This document shows, piece after piece, positions 55,336 to 63,554 of a stretch of 64,000 nucleotides of DNA. The notes beneath the pieces were generated by a model. It had not been told where the DNA came from and searched no databases. It saw only the letters and a program-made list of their open reading frames with translations. The DNA is from Streptomyces hyderabadensis (lineage in GTDB: Bacteria; Actinomycetota; Actinomycetes; Streptomycetales; Streptomycetaceae). How positions within the stretch are numbered: the first letter of the stretch is position 1; every line of letters starts with the position of its first letter. The position numbers and the translations under genes are program-made. Location of the stretch: the NCBI RefSeq assembly GCF_020404845.1, contig NZ_JAIOJZ010000033.1, forward strand, positions 1 to 64,000. The letters run 5' to 3'.

Positions 55336-56616
55336 TTACGCCTCGTTGTCCTGGTCTTTGTCCACAGCGAGGTGTTCCGGAGCTCCCCAGATGGCGCGCT
55401 CAATCTTCCGGGCCGCCTCCTTGAGCATGGGATCGGTCACGTGCAGGTACCGCGCCCGCATCCGGGCGGCGCCGCCCGGTTCCCAACCCATGATCTGGTC
55501 GATGACTCGGTCTGGGACCCCGAGCAGCATCAGCACGGTCCCCGCGGTGTGCCGTGCGTCGTGCAGACGCCCGTCCCGGACGCCGGCGTCTTCCAGTAGC
55601 CGCTTCCAGTCGTGGTAGTCGGTGTTCGGGCTGAGCGGCCCGCCCAACGGCTTGGTGAACACGTACTCGGACTCGGTCCACAGGTTCGCGGCCGTCGCCC
55701 GCTCCCGGGCCTGCGCCTCCCGGTGGGAGCGGAGCATCACGACCAGGGGGCCCGGGAGGGGCACGGCGCGGCGTCCGGCGCGTGACTTCGTGTTCTTCGT
55801 CTCGCGCCGCACCTGCACCCGCGCCGGGCAGTAGCCGGCTTTCCGGCCGCACGGCGCCGCCTCGCCGCACCCGTGCTCGTACTTCGGCCGCAACCGGTTC
55901 CGGCGAAGCTTCAGGTACTCGTTGTCCAGGTCCACGTCTGACCACCGCAGGCCGAGCGTCTCCCCCTGCCGCAGTCCGAGTGCCAGGGCCAGCATCCAGC
56001 GGGCACTGTTCCGGCGCTTGTTCACTTCGAGTAGGAGACTCTGCACCTCGTCGACCGAGTAGGGCTCTACCTCGTTCTCGTCCTCTTCGATCCGGGGCGG
56101 CTTCGCGAGCGCGGCAGCGTTCTTTGCGGCGTGACCGCGTCGCACGGCTTCACCCAGGGCCGTACGGGCCGTCCGGTGAGCCTGGTGGGCGGTGCCTGCC
56201 TTGCTGCCGGCGCTCTGCATCCGGCGGTACAGGCTCTCCAGGTGTTCGGGCTCCAGGCGGTCGATGCGGTGCCGACCGATGCCGGGCACGAGGTGCACCC
56301 GGACCGCTACTTCGTATCCGTCGTACGTGTTCTCGCTCACGACGGGCTTGGCGATGTTCTGGACCCAGTGTTCAAGCCACTTGGCGACCGTCCACGGCTT
56401 CCCGGGCTGCCGAGCGGACCCCTCGTCGCGCTGCTTCTCTAGGCGTCGGACCTCGTCCACCAACTCCTTGCGAGTGGGGCGCGTGAGGTGGCGGCGGTAG
56501 GGCGTTCCGTCGTCCTTGTAGCCCATGGGCACACGGGCGTGCCAGCGTCCGTCTTTGCCCAGGTAGATGGCCGATTCGCCGTTGGCTCGGCGAGTGCGCT
56601 TCTTCTCCTCTGCCAC
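55336..56616 (-). CDS. int: Tyrosine site-specific integrase
   Basis: Predicted 426 residues. An N-terminal arm-type DNA-binding region (GESAIYLGKDGRWHARVPMG) and a SAM-like core-binding domain (WLEHWVQNIAKP) precede the catalytic domain. The catalytic residues are visible as Arg in ALGLRQGETLGLRWSDVD, His-x-x-Arg in LHDARHTAGTVLML, a later His/Trp position in IDQIMGWEPGG, and Tyr in ARYLHVTDPM. It should integrate the element at tRNA-Ser. The GTG has GGAGGA 7 nt upstream. xis ends 80 nt upstream. Confidence 0.93.
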   Translation of the reverse strand: MAEEKKRTRRANGESAIYLGKDGRWHARVPMGYKDDGTPYRRHLTRPTRKELVDEVRRLEKQRDEGSARQPGKPWTVAKWLEHWVQNIAKPVVSENTYDGYEVAVRVHLVPGIGRHRIDRLEPEHLESLYRRMQSAGSKAGTAHQAHRTARTALGEAVRRGHAAKNAAALAKPPRIEEDENEVEPYSVDEVQSLLLEVNKRRNSARWMLALALGLRQGETLGLRWSDVDLDNEYLKLRRNRLRPKYEHGCGEAAPCGRKAGYCPARVQVRRETKNTKSRAGRRAVPLPGPLVVMLRSHREAQARERATAANLWTESEYVFTKPLGGPLSPNTDYHDWKRLLEDAGVRDGRLHDARHTAGTVLMLLGVPDRVIDQIMGWEPGGAARMRARYLHVTDPMLKEAARKIERAIWGAPEHLAVDKDQDNEA

Positions 56617-56696
56617 TGGCAGTTCCTCCGGTTGGTACGAGGCAGACAGACCGGAGCGCCGCCCGCATGTCGGGCGGCGCTCCGGAAGGGGCGAGA

Positions 56697-56930
56697 TCAG
56701 GCGGCGCGCTGTTCGGCGCGGCGCCGGGCGAGGTAGGCGGCCGGGGCGTCGGCGGGGACGCGTCGGAGTCCGCCGATGGTCAGGGACTCCAGCTCTCCGG
56801 CGCGGATCAGGGCGTAGCACGTGGTGCGCCCGACGCGGAGGCACCGGGCAGCCTCCTCGACGGTCAGCAGCACGGGTGCCGGTTCGCCAGCGTCAGCGAG
56901 AGGTGCGATGTCCACGGTGGCGATGCTCAT
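56697..56930 (-). CDS. xis: Excisionase / winged-helix DNA-binding protein
   Basis: Predicted 77 residues. The helix-turn-helix LLTVEEAARCLRVGRTTCYALIRAGELESLTIGGLRRVP is the MerR-like excisionase fold that bends DNA at att sites. AGAGGAGA lies 7 nt before the ATG. It is directly upstream of int on the same strand, the arrangement used to control excision in AICEs. It could instead act as a transcriptional regulator, but size and position favour Xis. Confidence 0.85.
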   Translation of the reverse strand: MSIATVDIAPLADAGEPAPVLLTVEEAARCLRVGRTTCYALIRAGELESLTIGGLRRVPADAPAAYLARRRAEQRAA

Positions 56931-56989
56931 GGAACGGTCTCCTCTGGGCGGAGTCTCGGGAGGTTGCGTCTGTCCGAGGTGTGGATTTC

Positions 56990-57198
56990 TGCGTCACCTG
57001 CGTCATCTGCGTCACTCGCCGCTGTGACCTGCGGCTTCGTGGTGACGCAGCACGGTGGGGGTGCGTCACCGGTGACACAGACCTGCGCCATTGGGTGACG
57101 CAGGTGACGCGGGGTGACGCAGGAATCAGCCGTCTGTGTCACTCGTCTTTCAGCAGGTCACCAGACGTTTTTGGGGCCCGGGTGACGCAGGTGACGCA
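56990..57198. repeat. TGACGCA repeat array between rep and xis (candidate origin or operator)
   Basis: Nine exact TGACGCA or TGCGTCA heptamers start at 56990, 56999, 57008, 57043, 57062, 57096, 57115, 57183 and 57192. Three one- or two-base variants occur at 57073, 57105 and 57135. Several are spaced exactly 9 bp apart, and the array switches from one orientation to the other near 57040. Iteron-like repeats next to replication genes suggest an origin, though a regulator operator is also possible. Confidence 0.75.
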
Positions 57199-57314
57199 GC
57201 GTCTTTCTACTTAGGACAAAGAGGGGTGGTGTCTGTTGTGGCGCGCGGCTCAGAGAGTGAAAGAAGGAGCCGCTTCGCGGCACGTCCATCGCAGGGCGGC
57301 GCGGCCGCCGAACA

Positions 57315-57348
57315 GCAAGAGGAGCACGCGCCCGGGTGCTCCTCTTGC
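57315..57348 (-). terminator. Terminator after the AICE replication operon
   Basis: A perfect 13-bp inverted repeat (GCAAGAGGAGCAC and its complement) with an 8-nt loop lies 26 nt after the stop of the SF3-ATPase gene. No T tract follows. Confidence 0.8.
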
Positions 57349-57374
57349 TCGTGAGCGGTAGTAGCGCCGCGCGC

Positions 57375-58853
57375 TTAGAAGGCCGCTTCCTGCGCGGACG
57401 CCGGCGGCGCGGCGGCCGGACGCGCGATCTCGATATAGCGGGATGCGTTGGTGCGTCCCCAGTCGATGAGGACGCCCCGGGCGGCGAGGGTGGGCTGTAG
57501 GCGCTTGAGGCGGTCCGAGAGCACCTTGCCCGTGGTCGGCCAGCCTTTCGGCAGTGGACGGAAGTCCTCGCCGGTGTAGAGGCCGGTGAGGCAGTGCAGC
57601 CATTCGGCCGACGTCATCCGCTGCTCGGTGCCCGGCTCCATGCTGGCGGCGTGCTTGAGCACCGTCTGTGCCAACAGGTCGCCCTCGATGACGTCGTCGT
57701 TGAGGTCGTCCAGGCTGGCCCGGTAGGCGGCGAGTGCTCCCAGACCGGTGGCCGCGTCAAGCTGCGCGCACAGGTGCGCGAAGTCGGCCATGCGCAGGTC
57801 GGTCGGGATGTCCGCCTGCGCCGCCCGTACCTGCACGGTGAGGTCCAGGAGCGAGCCGAGGATGACCGGCAGCACCTCGGCGAAGTCGGACCACAGTTCC
57901 GCCTCGGTGCGCCGCACCCGCGGGCGTTCCAGCCGCAGGGGAAGGAGCCTTTCGGCGAGGTCGGGCCGGATGACCCCGACGTCGATGCCGGTCAGGAGCA
58001 GGGGGCGGCGGTAGCCGATGCGGAAAACGTCCCCGTCGGTGAACAGGGCACGCTTGACGTTCTCTGCCCCGGTGACGATGCAGCACATCGCGTCGGACAG
58101 TTCCGGGGTCATGTGGGAGAGGTTGTCCAGGGCGGTGACCCATCCGGCCGCCACCGCCGTGATCAGGTTCTCCTCATCCTTCGGGGCCCGGCGCAGGTCC
58201 CCGGTCATGCCCTCGATGATCCGTACCAGCATCCGCCCGCCGGTGGACTTGCCGGCACCCTGCGGGCCGGTGAGGAACGGGGCCGGGACGGGCACGTCCG
58301 GACCGAGACAGCCGATCAGCCACGCAATCGCCAGGCACTCGGTCTCTGCATTGGCGAAGTTGCACAGCCGCAGCAGGAGATCGATGCCCTTGCCGTCGGT
58401 GTCCTTGACCGGCAACGGCAGCTCCCCCGTGAGCTGGGTGCGCCGCCAGCAGACCTCCTGCGGGTCCGGGACACGGATGTCCCACCCGGTGGGGTGGATA
58501 CGCACGGACCGCCCGTCGTCGCGCCCGAGGTCCAGCCAGGTGGCCCCGTCGAATCCCGGGGCGACGCGGATGTGGACGGGCTGCACGTCCTCGGTCAGCG
58601 CCAACGCTTCGATCAGGTCGAGCGCTTCCTTCATGGCGGTGCCGTTGAACACGCCGATGCCGTCGCGGAAGAGTCCGACCATGAGTTCCTGCCGGTGGCT
58701 TCCGGTGGTGCCCTGGGAGCGGATCGGGCGGGCTACGGGATGGCCGTTGCGCTGCGCGTACACGGTGCCGTCGGCGGTGCGGAAGTACCGGAAGTGCGCT
58801 TGCGCGTAGTCGGTGATGATCTCGCGTGCGGGAGCCTTTTCATCCTCGGACAT
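57375..58853 (-). CDS. SF3-type (primase-C-terminal-like) AICE replication ATPase
   Basis: Predicted 492 residues. A P-loop GPQGAGKST (about residue 197) is followed by AAGWVTALDNLSHM (Walker B-like region), AENVKRALFTDGDVFRIGYRRPLLLTGIDV and the arginine-bearing LAERLLPLRLERP. This order matches the phage/plasmid SF3 helicases that follow primase domains. A winged-helix-like tail (SAEWLHCLTGLY, then LSDRLKRLQPTLAARG) ends it. Its ATG lies 1 nt beyond the stop of the primase gene, so the two are coupled and probably act as one replication machine. Confidence 0.83.
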   Translation of the reverse strand: MSEDEKAPAREIITDYAQAHFRYFRTADGTVYAQRNGHPVARPIRSQGTTGSHRQELMVGLFRDGIGVFNGTAMKEALDLIEALALTEDVQPVHIRVAPGFDGATWLDLGRDDGRSVRIHPTGWDIRVPDPQEVCWRRTQLTGELPLPVKDTDGKGIDLLLRLCNFANAETECLAIAWLIGCLGPDVPVPAPFLTGPQGAGKSTGGRMLVRIIEGMTGDLRRAPKDEENLITAVAAGWVTALDNLSHMTPELSDAMCCIVTGAENVKRALFTDGDVFRIGYRRPLLLTGIDVGVIRPDLAERLLPLRLERPRVRRTEAELWSDFAEVLPVILGSLLDLTVQVRAAQADIPTDLRMADFAHLCAQLDAATGLGALAAYRASLDDLNDDVIEGDLLAQTVLKHAASMEPGTEQRMTSAEWLHCLTGLYTGEDFRPLPKGWPTTGKVLSDRLKRLQPTLAARGVLIDWGRTNASRYIEIARPAAAPPASAQEAAF

Positions 58854-58854
58854 G

Positions 58855-59703
58855 TCACAGTCCCAACGTGGTGCGGGCGTTGGTCCACGCGTCCGTGCAG
58901 TGCCGGGCCGTTTCCCCCTTGGCCTGCGCGGCGGTGAACAGCCGGGCAACGTGGGTGTCGGTGAGGCAACCGCACCGGCCGTGCCGAGACAGCACCGCGA
59001 GGAACGTCCGGTACACGGTCGCGTGGACCGCGCTGGATGCCTCAGTGATGCTCTGCACGGCCATGGCGATGCCCCGTTCCAGGAAGACGGGCGTGCGGTG
59101 CGGGCACTCCCCCTGACCGCCCCTCAGGGACACTGAGGGCGTCTGTGGCGCCCTACGGCGCGGGAACGGCTCCTTTACTGCCAGGGCACAAGCAGCGTCC
59201 GGCAGAGCGGCGAGAGCGCCAGTACCGGACCCGAGCCAACGGGCGTAGGCCATGGTCGACTTGATGTCGACGCCGGGCCGGACCGCGTTACGGGAGGTCA
59301 TGGCGCCGCGGTAGATCCAGTGTTCGCCGCGCGTCGTCGGCACAGTCCGGGTGGCGGGCAGAGCGGCCCGGGCCCATGCGATGGCGTCGGTGTCGTCGAG
59401 GTCGAGGACGGTCAGTCCGGCACCGCCGGGGTGGTAGGCGACGCACACCGCCTGCCGCCATGCTGCCACCCACGGCGGGGAGACGATGACGGCCGGGTCG
59501 GTGGTGGCCGCGGCCCATCCGTGGCACGGGGCCGGGCACCGGCACGGGCCGGGCACCTTCATGTTCGGCCGCCCGCCACACGCGTTGTCCGCACACGCCG
59601 TGCAGTTGCCAAACGGGACCTTGCCCCAGCGCAGGGGCAGCACGGGCACCCCGAACGCGGCGAGGCTCAGCGCTGTGTGCAGGGGGTTGGGCGTTGCGTT
59701 CAT
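58855..59703 (-). CDS. Bifunctional primase-polymerase (AEP superfamily)
   Basis: Predicted 282 residues. After ALSLAAFGVPVLPLRWGKVPF, typical of Prim-Pol starts, a Cys cluster (CTACADNACGG, then CRCPAPCHGWA) may bind zinc. The metal-binding DxD motif is in LTVLDLDDTDA (about residue 95), the conserved His in RGEHWIYRG, and GVDIKSTMAYARWLGSG corresponds to the third motif. It would prime and extend DNA for element replication. Its ATG overlaps the stop of the upstream DpdA-like gene (ATGA). Confidence 0.85.
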   Translation of the reverse strand: MNATPNPLHTALSLAAFGVPVLPLRWGKVPFGNCTACADNACGGRPNMKVPGPCRCPAPCHGWAAATTDPAVIVSPPWVAAWRQAVCVAYHPGGAGLTVLDLDDTDAIAWARAALPATRTVPTTRGEHWIYRGAMTSRNAVRPGVDIKSTMAYARWLGSGTGALAALPDAACALAVKEPFPRRRAPQTPSVSLRGGQGECPHRTPVFLERGIAMAVQSITEASSAVHATVYRTFLAVLSRHGRCGCLTDTHVARLFTAAQAKGETARHCTDAWTNARTTLGL

Positions 59704-60563
59704 GCCGCGCTCCCGTCGGTCAGCATCGTCTGGCGGTGGGTCGGGATGGCGGCCAGCACGCGGCGGCGCCAGTTGAGGGCGTAGTCGATGCAGTTCGCGC
59801 AGTTCTTGTGCGTGTGCCCGGGCAGAGGCGGACGGCGCCGCGCGTGGGAGCTCCACGCAGCGGAGTCCGCGGACGCGAGCAGGTGCCCGACGCGTTCCAG
59901 GCCGAGGATCTTGAATCCGAAGCCGTGCAGGCGGAAGCCGTGTGCCGCCATGGCGGTGACGATCGCGGCGCCCTCGCGGGTGGACTGCAACCGGCACACC
60001 GAACCCAAACCGACCACCGGCTCACGCCGCAGGTCGACCCCGGCGTTCTCGAACAGCTCCACGCACCGCTCGTACTCCGGAATGCTGCGCCCCTGAAGAA
60101 CGGGAGCGATCCGCAGGTCGGGGGCGAGGGAGCGCAGTTCGAGGAAGTTGGCGACGGTGCGCCGCTGGTGCTCGGCGACGCTGAGGTGGGTGCCGACGAA
60201 GTACTGCCCGCCGAACCAACCGCCGTGGATGATGGCTTCCTCGCACATCCAGTCCTGCTGCGCAGCCCAGTCGTAAGGGCCGACGTGCTCCCAGATGCGG
60301 CGCAGAGAGTCGACGTACTGGCGCGGGGGGCGCGTCCAGGTGCCCTTTTCCTTCAGTTCCATGAACCCGCCGGAGTCGACGGCATAGGGGCCCTGGGCTA
60401 CGTCCCATTTGACCGCGCGGTCGAAGTGCTCTGCCTTGAGGAAAAGCGGCACGTCGGTCCAGCGCAGCCAGTGCCGTTTGTGGGTGGTCAGGTAGAACCG
60501 CATCCCGCCCGTGGCGGGAGCTCCCGCCGCTAAGGCTCGCGGGAGGGTGATGGGTTGCGTCAT
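59700..60563 (-). CDS. TGT/DpdA-like (queuine-transglycosylase-fold) protein
   Basis: Predicted 287 residues, a TIM-barrel relative of tRNA-guanine transglycosylases and DNA 7-deazapurine enzymes. Recognisable elements: AVDSGGFMELKEKGTW (the DSGGF catalytic loop, about residue 62), WAAQQDWMCEEAI (about residue 99), PVLQGRSIPEYERC (the QG motif), VGLGSVCRLQST, LHGFGFKILGL, SADSAAWS and C-terminal HTHKNCANC (possible zinc site). It should exchange a guanine base for a 7-deazaguanine, in DNA or tRNA. Its stop overlaps the primase start. Codon 11 is TTA; Met21 is an alternative start. Confidence 0.8.
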   Translation of the reverse strand: MTQPITLPRALAAGAPATGGMRFYLTTHKRHWLRWTDVPLFLKAEHFDRAVKWDVAQGPYAVDSGGFMELKEKGTWTRPPRQYVDSLRRIWEHVGPYDWAAQQDWMCEEAIIHGGWFGGQYFVGTHLSVAEHQRRTVANFLELRSLAPDLRIAPVLQGRSIPEYERCVELFENAGVDLRREPVVGLGSVCRLQSTREGAAIVTAMAAHGFRLHGFGFKILGLERVGHLLASADSAAWSSHARRRPPLPGHTHKNCANCIDYALNWRRRVLAAIPTHRQTMLTDGSAA

Positions 60564-60652
60564 GCTGGGGTATCTCCAGTTCCTTGACGGGTGCTGGCCG
60601 GCAAGGGCGGTCCCGGATCTTTGGCGAGATGAGGGGGCCGCCCTTGGCGTAG

Positions 60653-61120
60653 CTAGCCGCGGAAGTGGTTGCGCTTGATCACGGCCTTACGGATGTTCAC
60701 CGTGGTGCCGCCGCCCTGGTGGCCGCTCGCGCTGAAGATCTGCACGGCGATCCATCCGCCGAAGATCACGGCGGCCAGGATGATGAGCTGGGTGATGAAG
60801 GCGGTGAGTGCGGCGATGAACGAGGTGAGCAGGACCAGCCCGCCGCACACCGCGAGGAACCCGGCGCCGCCGAGGGCGACGTTCACGGCCGTGCGGGACA
60901 CGGCCGGTTTGGCGGCGACCGGTTCGGGCTGGGCGAAGTTGATGGCGTAGCCGGTGACGACGCGCCCGTCCGGCAAGACGATGCTCGCCACCGCCGGAAC
61001 CGTGCCCGGCTGGACCGGTGTGAGGGGTGCCGGCACGGGCACGGCGGGCGGGTAAGGGGTGGGCTGGTGGACTTCCACGGCCCGCTGTACGGGCACGTGC
61101 GGGGAGTGCTCGGGGTACAT
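60653..61120 (-). CDS. Small AICE membrane protein (SpdB-like)
   Basis: Predicted 155 residues. A Pro/Val-rich N-terminal half (PPAVPVPAPLTPVQPG) is followed by two closely spaced membrane helices (about residues 80-128; FLAVCGGLVLLTSFIAAL and ITQLIILAAVIFGGWIAV) and a basic tail (RKAVIKRNHFRG). Its size, layout and place directly downstream of the translocase gene fit Spd proteins, which help spread transferred DNA between mycelial compartments. The assignment rests on context and topology. Confidence 0.7.
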   Translation of the reverse strand: MYPEHSPHVPVQRAVEVHQPTPYPPAVPVPAPLTPVQPGTVPAVASIVLPDGRVVTGYAINFAQPEPVAAKPAVSRTAVNVALGGAGFLAVCGGLVLLTSFIAALTAFITQLIILAAVIFGGWIAVQIFSASGHQGGGTTVNIRKAVIKRNHFRG

Positions 61121-61144
61121 GCGGAATCCCTTCCGGCCGAGGGC

Positions 61145-61325
61145 CAGGGAGGCAGAGACACCCCCTTCGAGGTGCCCTGCAGAGGGGTGTTCGGGGGGTG
61201 TGACCTGCGTGCCTCCCTGACTCCCTGAACGATCATTCGCGCAGGTCAGAGCCAGGGAGGCGAGGCAGGGAGGCGGACAGGGAGTTCTCCCTGCCTCCCT
61301 GCCCCGGCGGTCGTTCGCTCCCTGC
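61145..61325. repeat. CAGGGAGGC repeat cluster downstream of traB (candidate clt)
   Basis: Nine copies of CAGGGA lie on either strand, four of them as full CAGGGAGGC (61145, 61253, 61266 and a truncated one at 61278) and five inverted (61211, 61221, 61286, 61293, 61319). Two full copies lie as arms of a hairpin. In pSVH1-type systems the transfer site recognised by TraB is a repeat cluster at the traB 3' end, so the position is suggestive. Confidence 0.7.
61264..61303. terminator. Long hairpin after traB
   Basis: GGCAGGGAGGC (61264-61274) pairs perfectly with its complement at 61293-61303. An inner stem AGGGAG/CTCCCT with a TT loop is joined by a 4-nt bulge (GGAC). It could terminate traB or attenuate transcription of the downstream genes. 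Confidence 0.7.
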
Positions 61326-61327
61326 CG

Positions 61328-63448
61328 TCATTCGGCGGAAGCGGAACCCTCGCCGTCGCGGTTGGCGAGGGCGCGTGCCACCCGGTCGCGGGAGACGACC
61401 ATCACGCCGTCGGACTTGTACGGCCCAGCGTCGGCGTCGTCGAGAACGCGCTTGAGGTCGAGGAACGACCAGTCGCCGTACGCGTCCGAGTTGCGGGCGG
61501 ACAGCCGCGCGAGCACGTCCTTGGTCCGCACCCGCGGGGCGTCGCCGACGACCGCGGCGATGTCGGCGAGCGGGTCGTGCTCGGCGCTGTGGTCGATGGC
61601 GTGCAGGGTGGTCACGCCGTCGCGCAGGGCCTTGGCCCGGTCGGTGATGGCCTTCGCCGCGTCGTCGTCGATGTAGTGCGTGCGCACCGTGATGGACGAC
61701 TGCCCCGCCGGGATACTGATCCCGTCGGATGCGACGACCAGGGTTCCCCGGTCCAGCCCGGGCCGCAGCAGGTTCGGGGCGGCGCCGCCGTCGACGGCCT
61801 TGTCACCGAGGGCCATGCGGGCCTGGGACTCGGTGCCGAGGGCGAGGGAGGCGCGGGTGTGGGCGCCCTCGCGCACGAGCTTGGGAAGGTTCTCGTTGGT
61901 CGGGTCCTGCGTGCCCTGCCACATCAGGACATTGACCGCACGGCCCTGGTTGTGAATCTTGCGGACGGCCATGAAGTACCGGGAATCGGCCTTCGAGCCG
62001 CCGTAGGGCCGCTTGTCCTTGCCCGTGCCCTTGGCCGGGCACATGAACGCAACCTGCGCTTCGTCGACCAGCACGATCAGCGGCGGGAACACCGTGCCAG
62101 GCGGCGCCTGAATCCGCCGGTTCATCTCGTCGACCGCGCCCTCAACCATCTCGGTCACCTGGATCACGTGCTCATCCGTCGGACCCTGAATCAGCGTCGT
62201 GGCCAGACCGTCGAACATGGCCCAGTCGCCCACGCCCTTGAGGTCACCCATCAGGAACTGCACGGACTTGTCCAGGGACAGCCACAGGGCCAGGGAGCGC
62301 AGGGCCACGGTCTTGCCCTGGTTCGACAGGCCCGTGATCAGGAGGTGGCGCTGGTAGAGGGAGAGGGCGGCGGCGTCGCCGCGCAGGTCCTGACCCCATG
62401 GGGCCTTGCCCTTGGTGTAGTCGGCGGTCATCGTGTCGTCGGTGACCAGCGGAGACGGGCCGATCGGCTCGTCCAGCGCGCCGGAGTCGGCGACCCACAG
62501 TCGCACCGTGCGGGCGGCGGTGGGGATGGTGATGAACACCTCGTGTTCGTGGCGGGTCAGGTTCTCCGCGAGCTTGCGCCGCTTGCTCTGCACCTCGTTC
62601 GTGGACACGCCGGAGGGGAGGGTCACGTCGACCTCGACACCGCATCCGGCGATGGTGATCGGTCCGAGCATGGAGGCGCCGGCGTCGCCCATCTCCTTGA
62701 TGGCGCGGGCCAGGGCGGGTACGCCGAGGTCGCGCAGGGCCTTGACCACGATGGACGGGGTGATCGGCTCCCCCTCGCCTGACCGAACGTTGGCGGGCAG
62801 AGCCCAGTTCGGGGCGGCGTGCTGCTTGCGGCCGACCGACCACAGCGCGAGCAGGGCGAGGAACGGGCCGATCGACAGGGCCGGGCCCCGCACCACCTGG
62901 ACGATGCGGATCAGGAGGGCGATGAAGTCGACCGTGGCGGACAGCGGGGTGACGACGTCGCCGACGTGGCCGGTGCTGATGGCCATGACGACGCCGAGGG
63001 CGACCAGCGCGCCGATGCTCATGCCGGCACCCACGGCCACGCCCTTCGCGGCCTCTACGGGCGAGTGCAGGAGGTCCATGCGGCGGTGATGGCGGGCGGC
63101 GCGGAAGCGCTGCAACCGCTCCTCCCACTCCTCGGCCGCTTCCAGGTTCCCTGCGGCTTCCGCCGCGCGGATCATCCGCTCGTACCGCGAGCCGGTACGG
63201 CCGTCCCACGCCCGGCGGGCCACAATCCGCCCACCGTTGAGGGTGTAGAGGCCGTGCCGGGCCGTCGCGCGAACGACCGTCTTCGTCCGCTCGTGCGTCA
63301 CGGCCGTCTTCACCGCGCGGCCGGAGCGCACCCACAGCGGCACCGGCCGCGCGGGCGGCGCGTCCGGCATGACCGTGAGCACGGTGGGGGCAGTGCCGTC
63401 GGTCGGGGAATCGGTGGGCTTGTGGAGGTGAACGACGTTCTCAGACAT
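61328..63448 (-). CDS. traB: FtsK/SpoIIIE-like DNA translocase for conjugative transfer (TraB-type)
   Basis: Predicted 706 residues. Two or three membrane helices (about residues 135-220) follow a basic N-terminus. The RecA-like motor has Walker A GLSNQGKTVALRSL (about residue 373) and Walker B FPPLIVLVDEAQ (about residue 455). The C-terminal winged helix (VRTKDVLARLSARN, then WSFLDLKRVLDDAD) matches the domain that reads 8-bp transfer repeats. Such TraB hexamers move double-stranded DNA between hyphae with no relaxase. It precedes the SpdB-like gene in the operon. Confidence 0.9.
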   Translation of the reverse strand: MSENVVHLHKPTDSPTDGTAPTVLTVMPDAPPARPVPLWVRSGRAVKTAVTHERTKTVVRATARHGLYTLNGGRIVARRAWDGRTGSRYERMIRAAEAAGNLEAAEEWEERLQRFRAARHHRRMDLLHSPVEAAKGVAVGAGMSIGALVALGVVMAISTGHVGDVVTPLSATVDFIALLIRIVQVVRGPALSIGPFLALLALWSVGRKQHAAPNWALPANVRSGEGEPITPSIVVKALRDLGVPALARAIKEMGDAGASMLGPITIAGCGVEVDVTLPSGVSTNEVQSKRRKLAENLTRHEHEVFITIPTAARTVRLWVADSGALDEPIGPSPLVTDDTMTADYTKGKAPWGQDLRGDAAALSLYQRHLLITGLSNQGKTVALRSLALWLSLDKSVQFLMGDLKGVGDWAMFDGLATTLIQGPTDEHVIQVTEMVEGAVDEMNRRIQAPPGTVFPPLIVLVDEAQVAFMCPAKGTGKDKRPYGGSKADSRYFMAVRKIHNQGRAVNVLMWQGTQDPTNENLPKLVREGAHTRASLALGTESQARMALGDKAVDGGAAPNLLRPGLDRGTLVVASDGISIPAGQSSITVRTHYIDDDAAKAITDRAKALRDGVTTLHAIDHSAEHDPLADIAAVVGDAPRVRTKDVLARLSARNSDAYGDWSFLDLKRVLDDADAGPYKSDGVMVVSRDRVARALANRDGEGSASAE

Positions 63449-63554
63449 GCTGGAACTGCTCCTGACTACCCCTTCGGGGGCGGGAGTAAGGGAGAACGCC
63501 GGGGTGGCCGTGTCCGTGGAAAGTCCCGGCCCCCCGGCGCGGGAAACGGGCTGG

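Noticed and set aside
57199..57374. A short gene between the repeat array and the replication gene
   Set aside because: The possible frames lack a ribosome site and contain the terminator hairpin.
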